Below, in pieces: positions 1-7,315 of a DNA stretch of 64,000 nucleotides. Under the pieces are notes generated by a model. That model saw only the letters and a program-made list of their open reading frames with translations. It had not been told where the DNA came from and searched no databases. This stretch comes from DAISIL01 sp036822015. Its GTDB lineage: Bacteria; Bacteroidota; Bacteroidia; Cytophagales; Bernardetiaceae. The stretch covers positions 7,074 to 71,073 of the forward strand of contig DAISIL010000009.1 of NCBI GenBank assembly GCA_036822015.1, in the 5' to 3' direction. How positions within the stretch are numbered: position 1 is the first letter of the stretch; each line of letters starts with the position of its first letter. The position numbers were made by a program, and so were the translations under genes.

Positions 1-453
1 GTGATTGCCGCCCTTGACGTAGGGCGACATCTCCATCCATACTTTTCTTCGTGTGGCGTTTTTGTCGTGGGCCTTCGTGATTGTAATCCCATCCAGTACC
101 TTATCGACAGCATCCGAGAACGTTGAAAAGATGGGCCAATCCCTAAACTCTTGCAGCAGCCCCTCCACAAAACCAATCGCCTGCTGCTCCGATTCCGAAA
201 GATTAGTCCCCAACAAGCGATACTCGGGATCGGTGTAATGGTATCCCCTCATGCGCTTGCAGTATCGGATGGGTGCCTCTAGTTCATCGCGCATCGCCTG
301 AATGTCTTTCTCAATCGTGGAAACGGAGCGGACACCGTACTCATACTCCATGACCTCGAGCATATCTTTTTTGCTGGGATACTTTCTACGCTTATCGCGC
401 AGCATCCGATCAATGAGCATGTAACGAAAGAAGGCAAGTTTGGTCGCGGGCAT
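1..453 (-). CDS. WYL-type transcriptional regulator, N-terminal part (runs off window)
   Basis: The reading frame is open from the ATG at 451-453 to the window edge, giving the first 151 residues, so the C-terminus is missing. It starts MPATKLAFFRYMLIDRML and continues with a segment resembling a winged helix, with RRKYPSKKDMLEVM and then VRSVSTIEKDIQAMR, a typical recognition-helix pattern for DeoR/WYL-type regulators. A tyrosine-rich turn, KRMRGYHYTDPEY, and a helical linker follow. Known family: Bacteroidota regulators with an HTH followed by a WYL ligand-sensing domain, often near DNA-damage or defence genes. The WYL domain would lie off the window, so the assignment rests on the N-terminus. 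The next gene upstream on the same strand, the 2Fe-2S reductase, ends 36 nt away. Confidence 0.7.
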   Translation of the reverse strand, partial: MPATKLAFFRYMLIDRMLRDKRRKYPSKKDMLEVMEYEYGVRSVSTIEKDIQAMRDELEAPIRYCKRMRGYHYTDPEYRLLGTNLSESEQQAIGFVEGLLQEFRDWPIFSTFSDAVDKVLDGITITKAHDKNATRRKVWMEMSPYVKGGNH

Positions 454-489
454 GAGGTAGGATAGGATCAAAAAAATGTGCCTGGCTGG

Positions 490-1548
490 CTAGTCCATGT
501 TGATGGTTACGTTGGCATCCAGGGGGTGAGCCTGGCAAGTCAAGACGTATCCCTGCTCGATCTCCTCGGGGGACAGGGCTTCGTCGATTTGCATATGCAC
601 GCGCCCGCTTTCGAGCTTACCTCGGCAGGCGGTACACACACCACTTTGGCAGGAGTAGGGCATATCCAATCCCTCGTCGAGGGCGGCATCAAGGATGGTT
701 TTATCTGCCGGAACGGTGATTTGGTGCGCTTGATGATCCAGGGTGATCGTTACTTGTTGTCCCTGGATGCCTACCAGCGGCACGTCGGTTTGTTGGTCGA
801 TGTAAAAACTCTCCCGATGGACGTGCTTACGGTCGATATCGAGTATTTCGAGGGCTTCCTGGGCCATGTCCATCAGTCCGGTGGGGCCGCAGATGTAGTA
901 CTCGGTGTGTTCGGCGGGATACTGGGGCAGTTCCTGGTCAATGATTTCGCGCAGGCGCGGATTGATGAGCCTACCCGTTTCCCAGTTGGGGGCAGGGGGC
1001 GGGCCAAAAGGTTCGTCGAGGATATGCCGAATGTAGAGGCGTTCGGGGTGTTGGTCTTTGAGTTTTTCGAGGGCATCTTTGAAGATGATCGACTGCTCGT
1101 TGCGGTTGGCGTAGATGAGCGAAACGACGCTTTGGGGCGAGAAAGCCAGAACAGATTTGAGGATAGACATCAGGGGCGTAATCCCGCTTCCTCCACCAAT
1201 CAAGACGTAGTGTTTGGCCGTGTCTTTGTCCGGCTCTGCCGTAAACGTCCCCATGGGTTCCATGATCTCTACTTTTTCGCCTTCTTTGATCGTATCATTG
1301 AGGAGGTTAGAGATTTTTCCACCCTCCACGCGCTTCACCGTTACACCGATGGTGCTATCGAGCTGGGGGGCAGTACAGATCGAGTAAGAGCGGCGCTCGA
1401 CCTGACCATTGACGGGGATCATCAGGGTCAGGAACTGCCCAGGCTTGTACTTGATCTTCTTGAAGAGGGGTTGCTTAAAATGGATCGTAACCGCATCCTT
1501 TGTCTCGCGAACCACTTGTTTTACCTTCAAACTATAATAGTTACTCAT
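490..1548 (-). CDS. PaaE-like ferredoxin-NAD(P) reductase with C-terminal 2Fe-2S domain
   Basis: This 352-residue cytosolic electron-transfer flavoprotein has three domains. An N-terminal FAD-binding barrel carries RRSYSICTAP. A nucleotide-binding domain has GGGSGITPLMS near residue 118 and YYICGPTGLMD near residue 215. A C-terminal plant-type ferredoxin domain has CQSGVCTACRG and a final LTCQAHP, giving the Cx4CxxC...C cluster ligands. Such proteins pass electrons from NAD(P)H to an oxygenase or other partner; PaaE serves the phenylacetyl-CoA epoxidase. No oxygenase gene lies in the window, so the partner is unknown. The start ATG is followed directly by a sequence typical of the family, and the length is normal. 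Confidence 0.88.
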   Translation of the reverse strand: MSNYYSLKVKQVVRETKDAVTIHFKQPLFKKIKYKPGQFLTLMIPVNGQVERRSYSICTAPQLDSTIGVTVKRVEGGKISNLLNDTIKEGEKVEIMEPMGTFTAEPDKDTAKHYVLIGGGSGITPLMSILKSVLAFSPQSVVSLIYANRNEQSIIFKDALEKLKDQHPERLYIRHILDEPFGPPPAPNWETGRLINPRLREIIDQELPQYPAEHTEYYICGPTGLMDMAQEALEILDIDRKHVHRESFYIDQQTDVPLVGIQGQQVTITLDHQAHQITVPADKTILDAALDEGLDMPYSCQSGVCTACRGKLESGRVHMQIDEALSPEEIEQGYVLTCQAHPLDANVTINMD

Positions 1549-1644
1549 CCGAAGTCTTTGCTGTTTTGTGAAATAATGACTTAAAAACCCTGCACTTCAA
1601 GAAATGGTTTGACAAATAGAGATGAAATCCAAGAAGGTCTTTCT

Positions 1645-1652
1645 TACATTTG
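1645..1652 (+). promoter_or_regulatory. Bacteroidota -7 promoter element (TACATTTG)
   Basis: A perfect TAnnTTTG match lies 19 nt before the ATG at 1672. It supports that start over the longer upstream frame. No good -33 TTG was seen at the usual spacing. Confidence 0.5.
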
Positions 1653-1671
1653 TAGCAAAAACAATACCTCT

Positions 1672-1935
1672 ATGGCAGTACGATACACCCGTGAGGCCCT
1701 GAGCCAGATGGAAAAACTAATCGCCGAGATGGGCTACCAGCTTCGCTATGAGCGCGGACAGTTTGAAGCCGGAGCATGTCTGCTGAACCAGCAGCGGATT
1801 GTTTTGGTGAGCAAGCTCTATACCACACAAGGCAAAATCCAGGCCCTGCGCGACTTGCTCCAACGCCTTCCTCCCCCCGAGGCATTGAGCGAAGGCAGCC
1901 AGGCGTATTGGGACGAAATCTTCCCGAAGCGTTGA
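1672..1935 (+). CDS. Small conserved hypothetical protein (87 aa)
   Basis: The product is a soluble 87-residue protein with no signal peptide or membrane helix, predicted to be a mixed alpha/beta fold (YQLRYERGQFEAGACLL, then QQRIVLVSKL, then a helix). I recall similar short proteins in other Bacteroidota but know no function. The frame is open further upstream, but a TAnnTTTG promoter box lies between that upstream start and the ATG at 1672, so 1672 is chosen. Its TGA stop overlaps the predicted TTG start of the FecCD permease, which suggests translational coupling. Confidence 0.65.
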   Translation: MAVRYTREALSQMEKLIAEMGYQLRYERGQFEAGACLLNQQRIVLVSKLYTTQGKIQALRDLLQRLPPPEALSEGSQAYWDEIFPKR

Positions 1936-2921
1936 GGCGTTGGGGATTACTGCTGGGGCTGTTGGTGGTGTTGGTGGGCTTGCATCTCGTTTTTGGCTCG
2001 GTGGTTTTGCCGTGGGCGGATTTTCCGGCACTTCTCTCGGATCCGGTATATGCCCAAATTCTGTGGGGCTTGCGCTTGCCCGAGGCTTTGACGGCCGTAT
2101 GTGTAGGGGCGGGGCTTTCGGTGAGCGGCTTGCAGATGCAGACGCTCTTTGGGAATCCCTTGGCGGGGCCCTCCATCCTGGGTATCTCGGCGGGGGCTGG
2201 TCTGGGCGCGGCTTTTTGGGTCTTGCTTGAGCCGTCGGCTTTGCCGGCGATGGTTTCGGCTTTGGGGCTGGTGGGCTTGTCGGTGATGGGTGCTTTGGGG
2301 GTGCTTGCGGTGGTGGTGGGCGTTTCGTTTCGGCTTCCGGATCGGGTGGGTTTGTTGCTGGTGGGCTTGATGATCGGTTATTTGAGCGGGGCCCTGGTGA
2401 GCCTGATCCAGTACGGGAGCCGTCCCGAAGCCATCCAACGCTATCTTTTTTGGAGTTTTGGCGATCTGGCAGGGCTGTCCTGGAAGTCGTTGCGCATCTT
2501 GCTGGGCTGTACGGCCATCGGGCTAGTGGGTGCCTTTACCCAGAGCAAAACCCTGAATGCCTGGCTGTTAGGAGAGAACTACGCGCGTAGCATGGGCTTG
2601 AGGCTGCATCGTTCACGCCTGATCGTGATTGTGTTGAGTGGAGTGCTGACGGGCTGTGTAACGGCTTTTGTGGGGCCGATTGGTTTTGTCGGGATTGCTG
2701 TACCGCATATTTGTCGGCGGGTATTCCAGACCAGCGATCACCGTGTACTCTTGCCAGCCGCGATGCTCGTAGGAGCGATCTTTCTGCTGACCTGTGATCT
2801 GATCGCGAAGCTGCCCGGGTATAGCATTCGTTTGCCACTCAATGCCGTAACGGCTCTTCTGGGCGCACCCATCGTGATATGGGTTATTGTCCGTTGGCGG
2901 GGTGCTAGTGGCGGACGATAA
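1932..2921 (+). CDS. FecCD/BtuC-family ABC transporter permease
   Basis: This integral inner-membrane protein of about 329 residues has roughly nine to ten hydrophobic segments. Family landmarks are RLPEALTAVCVGAGLSVSGL, the conserved GNPLAGPSILGISAGAGLGA stretch, and FVGPIGFVGIAVPHICR near the C-terminus, the coupling region that contacts the ATPase. Family members import ferric siderophores, haem or cobalamin together with an ATPase and a binding protein; neither partner is nearby. The frame is open back to an ATG at 1776, but that would bury the start deep in the preceding gene. I prefer TTG at 1932, which overlaps the upstream stop as TTGA and gives the usual family length. The 3' end overlaps the convergent T9SS gene by 17 nt. 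The start is uncertain. Confidence 0.85.
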   Translation: MRRWGLLLGLLVVLVGLHLVFGSVVLPWADFPALLSDPVYAQILWGLRLPEALTAVCVGAGLSVSGLQMQTLFGNPLAGPSILGISAGAGLGAAFWVLLEPSALPAMVSALGLVGLSVMGALGVLAVVVGVSFRLPDRVGLLLVGLMIGYLSGALVSLIQYGSRPEAIQRYLFWSFGDLAGLSWKSLRILLGCTAIGLVGAFTQSKTLNAWLLGENYARSMGLRLHRSRLIVIVLSGVLTGCVTAFVGPIGFVGIAVPHICRRVFQTSDHRVLLPAAMLVGAIFLLTCDLIAKLPGYSIRLPLNAVTALLGAPIVIWVIVRWRGASGGR

Positions 2922-3282
2922 ACTTCCGCGTCAAGACGTTCTGTCGATCTACGACAAGGGTATAAAAATAAATGCCGCTTTCCAGGTGCCGTATCGGAAT
3001 CGAAAGGCGGGTATCATACTCATCCAGGACGAACTCACCCACTACGTTACCGATCACGTTGTGAAAAATAATCCGAGCCTGACTAACATCCATGCTCCAT
3101 CGGTAATCAAAATTGACGACATCCGTTGCTGGGTTGGGGTAGAGTTCGGAGAGATAAATGGGTAGTTCTTCGTTGGCGTGGGTGTTCACCAGGAAAGGGT
3201 CAAAGCCGCGCTCGTGTGCTTGCCCAGCAAATGCCAACAGAAAAGCCATTAAGCCAAAAAATAGAGTAGTTTTTTTCATCAT
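2905..3282 (-). CDS. Miniature exported protein consisting of signal peptide plus T9SS sorting domain
   Basis: The protein has 125 residues. Residues 1-22 form a signal peptide (MKKTTLFFGLMAFLLAFAGQA). After a linker of about 20 residues comes a type IX secretion type A C-terminal sorting domain with LYPNPATDVVNFDY, a central beta segment, the GIYFYTLVVD motif and the ending RKFIVRH. This domain normally directs large cargo through the Por/Spr machinery of Bacteroidota. Here almost no cargo precedes it, and no frameshifted cargo frame is visible upstream. Two ATG codons (3282 and 3279) are in tandem. The gene converges on and overlaps the permease gene by 17 nt. Confidence 0.8.
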   Translation of the reverse strand: MMKKTTLFFGLMAFLLAFAGQAHERGFDPFLVNTHANEELPIYLSELYPNPATDVVNFDYRWSMDVSQARIIFHNVIGNVVGEFVLDEYDTRLSIPIRHLESGIYFYTLVVDRQNVLTRKFIVRH

Positions 3283-3361
3283 CCTTCGTCCAATTTTATA
3301 CCGAGTTGTACGTTGTTACGGCTTATCTCGGGGGGAGGTTACCTTTTGAGAAACCCAATCA

Positions 3362-3389
3362 ACAAAAAAAGGACACTTTTGGTGTCCTT
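3362..3389 (-). terminator. Rho-independent terminator of ndk
   Basis: Perfect 8-bp arms AAGGACAC (3369-3376) and GTGTCCTT (3382-3389) surround a 5-nt loop. On the minus strand a run of T residues follows (3364-3370). It lies about 35 nt past the ndk stop. Confidence 0.75.
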
Positions 3390-3422
3390 CCTCAAAAGTT
3401 TATAGCTTTTCCCAAGAAAGTC

Positions 3423-3842
3423 CTAAAACTGCTCCGTTTGTGAGAAAAAGAATGCTCCTTCGATGGCTGCGTTTTCATCCGAATCAGAACCATGGATGGC
3501 GTTGGCTTCGATGGAGGTCGCGAAGAGCTTACGGATCGTTCCTGGCTCGGCATTGGCGGGGTTGGTGGCTCCGATGAGCTGGCGGAAGTCGGCGACGGCG
3601 TTTTCTTTTTCGAGGATAGCCGGAATGATCGGTCCCGAACTCATGTACGTACACAACTCCCCATAAAAGGGACGCTCCTGATGCACGGCATAAAACTTAC
3701 CGGCCTGTGCGGGCGTGAGTTGGGTCATCTTCATGGCGACGATACGGAAGCCAGCCGCTTCGATCATTTTTAGGATAGCCCCGCTGTTGCCTGCCGAAAC
3801 GGCATCGGGCTTAATCATCGTGAAAGTGTAGTTTCCTGTCAT
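3423..3842 (-). CDS. ndk: Nucleoside diphosphate kinase
   Basis: This 139-residue enzyme moves the gamma-phosphate from ATP to nucleoside diphosphates through a phosphohistidine intermediate, keeping dNTP and NTP pools balanced. TFTMIKPDAV near the start and the active-site motif NAIHGSDSDENA near residue 115 are intact. Length is normal for the family. It has its own consensus promoter and terminator, so it is probably a single-gene transcript. Confidence 0.97.
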   Translation of the reverse strand: MTGNYTFTMIKPDAVSAGNSGAILKMIEAAGFRIVAMKMTQLTPAQAGKFYAVHQERPFYGELCTYMSSGPIIPAILEKENAVADFRQLIGATNPANAEPGTIRKLFATSIEANAIHGSDSDENAAIEGAFFFSQTEQF

Positions 3843-3858
3843 AGTGTTTTGTTTTCAA

Positions 3859-3889
3859 CAAAAGTAGGCAGCCTAAGCGAAATAAGCAA
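3859..3889 (-). promoter_or_regulatory. Promoter of ndk (TTG-N20-TACTTTTG)
   Basis: On the minus strand the -33 TTG (3887-3889) is 20 nt from the perfect -7 box TACTTTTG (3859-3866). The ndk start codon is 16 nt downstream. Confidence 0.7.
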
Positions 3890-3913
3890 GCCTTACCCAA
3901 CGTTTTATCTCAC

Positions 3914-4414
3914 ATGAACATTTCAAAAAGTCTTAAAGCCGCGTTTTTTGTCGGGCTGACGCTTCTCTCTTGTACGGCCTCGGCCCAACGCCTCTTCGAT
4001 GTCCAAGACCTGATGCAACTCTTCACGATCCGAAACGAAGAAGCCCTGGATAAAGCCCTGAACCAGTTTGCGAATTGGTACTATATCTCCTCCGAACAAA
4101 AACCCAACGGCGATCAGGTGGACTTGTGGATGCTCGAGCGGCCCAACCACGAGGTCATTGGCGTTGTCTTGCGCCTGACTCACCCACAAGAGCAGTCCCC
4201 GAAACACAACCAACTCCAACTTCACCTCAAAAACGAAGATGAGTTTGTTCGTTTGCTCAACCAGGCCCGCGATCTGGGTTTTGGTAAGCAAGCCGACAAG
4301 GCCGTATCGGGTTCGGTCGCTACGAGTTATTACCAAAACGATACCTACCAGCTGGTGGCCCAGGTATCGGCTACCTGGAAACTGCCCTTTAGGCTCATGC
4401 TCACCTTGCGCTAA
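3914..4414 (+). CDS. Exported hypothetical protein (166 aa)
   Basis: A signal peptide (SLKAAFFVGLTLLSCTASAQ) is followed by a soluble domain of about 140 residues without recognisable catalytic motifs. It has alternating charged strands such as QLQLHLKNEDEFVRLLNQ and ends in WKLPFRLMLTLR. I do not recognise the family; it is likely periplasmic or surface-exposed. Its stop codon shares the tetranucleotide CTAA (4411-4414) with the stop of carB on the other strand. Confidence 0.7.
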   Translation: MNISKSLKAAFFVGLTLLSCTASAQRLFDVQDLMQLFTIRNEEALDKALNQFANWYYISSEQKPNGDQVDLWMLERPNHEVIGVVLRLTHPQEQSPKHNQLQLHLKNEDEFVRLLNQARDLGFGKQADKAVSGSVATSYYQNDTYQLVAQVSATWKLPFRLMLTLR

Positions 4415-7224
4415 CGGCTTAGGTAAAGATTCCGCACCCCATAAATTTCCCTAAAAAAGTCGTCTTTGAGGTCTTTGATGAACCGGATGGCTTCTCCGGT
4501 GGACTTCATTTCGGGGCCCAGCTCTTTGTTCACGTTCGGGAACTTATCGAACGAAAAGACGGGAATCTTGATGGCATAGCCCTCGCGATGCGGGGTAAAG
4601 GTGAAGTCGCTTAGCTTTTTGTCGCCCAACATGAGCTGCGTGGCGACATTGACGTAGTTCTCGCGGTAGGCTTTGCAGATGAAAGGCACGGTGCGGGAGG
4701 CACGTGGGTTGGCTTCGATAACATAGACCATGCCGTTTTTGATGACAAACTGAACATTGATTAAGCCTTTGACCTTCAAGGCTTTGGCAATGCGTTGGGT
4801 GTAGTCCTCCATCTTCTGGACGATCTCGGGGGAGAGATCAAAGGTAGGCAAGACGGCGTAGGAATCGCCCGAGTGGATACCTGCCGGCTCGATGTGTTCC
4901 ATGATGCCGATGATATAGGCCTGCTCACCGTCGGAGATGGCATCGGCTTCGGCTTCGATGGCACCATCCAAAAACTCATCAATCAGGACGGAGTTTTTGG
5001 GATAGGCCTTGAAGGTCTCGACGACGTGCTGCTCTAGCTCTTGTTCGTTGATGACAATTTTCATGTTTTGCCCACCTAGCACATAGGAGGGGCGCACCAG
5101 CAAGGGGAAGTTGAGTTGTTTGGCAAAGTCAAGGGCATCTTCGGCATCCTCCACGGCACCATAGCGGGGAAAGGGGATACCCTCCTGCTCGAGTACGCGA
5201 GAAAACCGTCCCCGATCCTCGGCCAGATCCAGGCTTTCGTAGCTTGTCCCGATGATGGGGATGCCGTAGCGGTGGAGCTTTTCGGCTAGCTTGAGGGCCG
5301 TTTGTCCACCCAACTGAACGATCACGCCCACGGGTTTTTCGTGGCGGATGATCTCGTAGAGATGCTCCCAGAAGACGGGTTCAAAGTAGAGCTTATCCGC
5401 GATGTCGAAATCCGTAGAAACGGTTTCGGGGTTGCAGTTAATCATGATGGCTTCATAGCCTAACTCCTTTGCGGCTAGTACGCCATGGACACAACAGTAA
5501 TCAAACTCGATGCCTTGCCCGATGCGGTTGGGGCCCGAGCCGAGGATGATGACTTTCTTTTTGTCGGATACGACAGATTCGTTTTCTTCCTCAAACGTAG
5601 AGTAGTAGTACGGCGTTTGGGCCTCAAACTCGGCGGCACAGGTATCGACCATCTTATAGACGCGCCGAATCTGCATGGCCTCGCGTTTGGCATAAACCTC
5701 ACTCTCGAGGCAACGAAGCAGGTGCGCAATTTGCCGATCAGCGTAGCCTTTTTGCTTGGCCTCCAGGAGCAGTGGACGGGGGATGTTTCCGATGTGATAG
5801 CGTTCGATGCGGGTTTCGAGGGCGACAAGTTCTTCAATTTGGCTCAAAAACCATTCGTCGATTTTGGTCAGTTCCTGGATGCGCTTGAAAGGGATGCCGA
5901 GCTTGAAAGCGTCATAGACCCGAAAGAGGCGATCCCAGCGCGGGAACTGGAGGTGTTCCCAGATGTAGTTCTGGTCGCGGATTTCTTTGCCGTCGGCCCC
6001 CAGACCGTTGCGGTTGATTTCGAGGGACTGACAGGCTTTTTGGAGGGCCTCCTGAAAGTTACGCCCGATACCCATGGCTTCCCCCACGGATTTCATCTGG
6101 AAGCCGAGCAGTTCGTTGGCACCCGGAAACTTGGCGAAGTTCCAGCGGGGTATCTTGACGATCACATAATCAATCGAAGGTTCGAAGAAAGCCGAAGTCG
6201 TGCCGGTGATGGCGTTTTTGAGTTCGTCGAGGTGATAGCCGATGGCGAGCTTGGCCGCGATCTTGGCGATGGGATAGCCCGTCGCCTTGGAGGCCAGGGC
6301 GGAGGAGCGAGATACCCGTGGGTTGATTTCGATGGCGATGATGCCATCGTCAGCCGGATTGACGGCAAACTGGACGTTGCAGCCGCCGGCAAAATCGCCG
6401 ATGCCATTCATCATCCGTATCGCCAGGTCGCGCATCTGCTGATAGACCGTATCGGGGAGCGTCATGGCGGGGGCCACCGTTACCGAGTCGCCGGTATGGA
6501 CACCCATCGGATCAAAGTTTTCGATGGAGCAAATGATAATCACGTTGCCGGCGGCATCGCGGAGCAGCTCGAGCTCAAACTCCTTCCAGCCCAGTACGCT
6601 CTTCTCTATCAGCACTTCATGGATAGGCGAGGTGTGCAAACCCCGCGAAAGTGCCTCATCAAAATCTTCGCGCCCATAGACCACGCTACCGCCCGTACCA
6701 CCGAGGGTAAAGGAGGGGCGGATCACGAGTGGAAAGCCGATCTGCTGCGCAATGTTTTTGCCTTGCAAGAACGATTTGGCCGTTTGCCCGACGGCCACAC
6801 CTACGCCCAGGTTTTCCATGCAGGTCTTGAACTTATCGCGGTCTTCGGTGATTTCGATGGCGGCAATATCGACACCAATCATGCGGACGTTGTAGCGTTC
6901 CCAGATGCCGGCTTTTTCGCAGTCGATGGCTAGGTTGAGGGCCGTTTGTCCGCCCATCGTCGGTAAAACAGCGTCAATTTCCTGTTCTTCAAGGATTTGG
7001 ATGATAGAAGATTTTTCGAGGGGCAGGAGATACACATGGTCAGCCATCACGGGATCGGTCATGATGGTGGCTGGGTTGGAGTTGATGAGCGTAACGGAAA
7101 TCCCCTCCTCACGTAGCGAACGGGCTGCCTGCGATCCCGAATAATCAAACTCACAGGCCTGCCCAATCACGATAGGGCCGCTGCCAATAATCAGTACAGA
7201 ACAAATTCGGGTATCTCTGGGCAT
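4411..7224 (-). CDS. carB: Carbamoyl-phosphate synthase large subunit, short form without C-terminal allosteric domain
   Basis: The two ATP-grasp halves condense bicarbonate, ammonia from CarA and two ATP to carbamoyl phosphate for arginine and pyrimidine synthesis. The first half begins VLIIGSGPIVIGQACEFDYSG and the second KVIILGSGPNRIGQGIEFDYC; EINPRVSRSSALASKATG and EANPRASRTVPFICKA mark their metal- and substrate-binding regions. The protein is 937 residues from the ATG at 7224. It ends soon after KSTGEAI and so lacks the roughly 135-residue MGS-like regulatory domain of the 1073-residue E. coli protein, which binds UMP and ornithine. I believe this short form is known in Bacteroidota. 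An upstream in-frame extension to 7341 was rejected because it runs through the susD terminator and the carB promoter. carA is not in the window. Confidence 0.95.
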   Translation of the reverse strand: MPRDTRICSVLIIGSGPIVIGQACEFDYSGSQAARSLREEGISVTLINSNPATIMTDPVMADHVYLLPLEKSSIIQILEEQEIDAVLPTMGGQTALNLAIDCEKAGIWERYNVRMIGVDIAAIEITEDRDKFKTCMENLGVGVAVGQTAKSFLQGKNIAQQIGFPLVIRPSFTLGGTGGSVVYGREDFDEALSRGLHTSPIHEVLIEKSVLGWKEFELELLRDAAGNVIIICSIENFDPMGVHTGDSVTVAPAMTLPDTVYQQMRDLAIRMMNGIGDFAGGCNVQFAVNPADDGIIAIEINPRVSRSSALASKATGYPIAKIAAKLAIGYHLDELKNAITGTTSAFFEPSIDYVIVKIPRWNFAKFPGANELLGFQMKSVGEAMGIGRNFQEALQKACQSLEINRNGLGADGKEIRDQNYIWEHLQFPRWDRLFRVYDAFKLGIPFKRIQELTKIDEWFLSQIEELVALETRIERYHIGNIPRPLLLEAKQKGYADRQIAHLLRCLESEVYAKREAMQIRRVYKMVDTCAAEFEAQTPYYYSTFEEENESVVSDKKKVIILGSGPNRIGQGIEFDYCCVHGVLAAKELGYEAIMINCNPETVSTDFDIADKLYFEPVFWEHLYEIIRHEKPVGVIVQLGGQTALKLAEKLHRYGIPIIGTSYESLDLAEDRGRFSRVLEQEGIPFPRYGAVEDAEDALDFAKQLNFPLLVRPSYVLGGQNMKIVINEQELEQHVVETFKAYPKNSVLIDEFLDGAIEAEADAISDGEQAYIIGIMEHIEPAGIHSGDSYAVLPTFDLSPEIVQKMEDYTQRIAKALKVKGLINVQFVIKNGMVYVIEANPRASRTVPFICKAYRENYVNVATQLMLGDKKLSDFTFTPHREGYAIKIPVFSFDKFPNVNKELGPEMKSTGEAIRFIKDLKDDFFREIYGVRNLYLSR

Positions 7225-7249
7225 GATGGGATATTTGGTGATGCGTTGG

Positions 7250-7292
7250 GCAAAAATAAAAAACGCCAAGCAATTTTTCATGCTTGGCGTTT
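7250..7292 (-). terminator. Rho-independent terminator of the susCD operon
   Basis: Perfect 11-bp arms AAACGCCAAGC (7261-7271) and GCTTGGCGTTT (7282-7292) flank a 10-nt loop. On the minus strand a T-rich tract follows (7252-7260). It starts about 24 nt past the susD stop. Confidence 0.8.
7251..7258 (-). promoter_or_regulatory. -7 promoter box of carB (TATTTTTG)
   Basis: A perfect TAnnTTTG match on the minus strand lies 26 nt before the carB ATG. It overlaps the T-tract of the susD terminator. Confidence 0.5.
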
Positions 7293-7315
7293 GGATAAAG
7301 AAAGAAAGGCGAAGC

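Noticed and set aside
478..1584. A 368-codon plus-strand frame opposite the 2Fe-2S reductase gene
   Set aside because: The minus-strand frame encodes a complete, well-conserved reductase; the plus-strand product has no recognisable motifs and is a mirror of its codon bias.
5485..6933. A 482-codon plus-strand frame inside carB
   Set aside because: It lies wholly within an intact carB and encodes no known domain; it is an antisense shadow.
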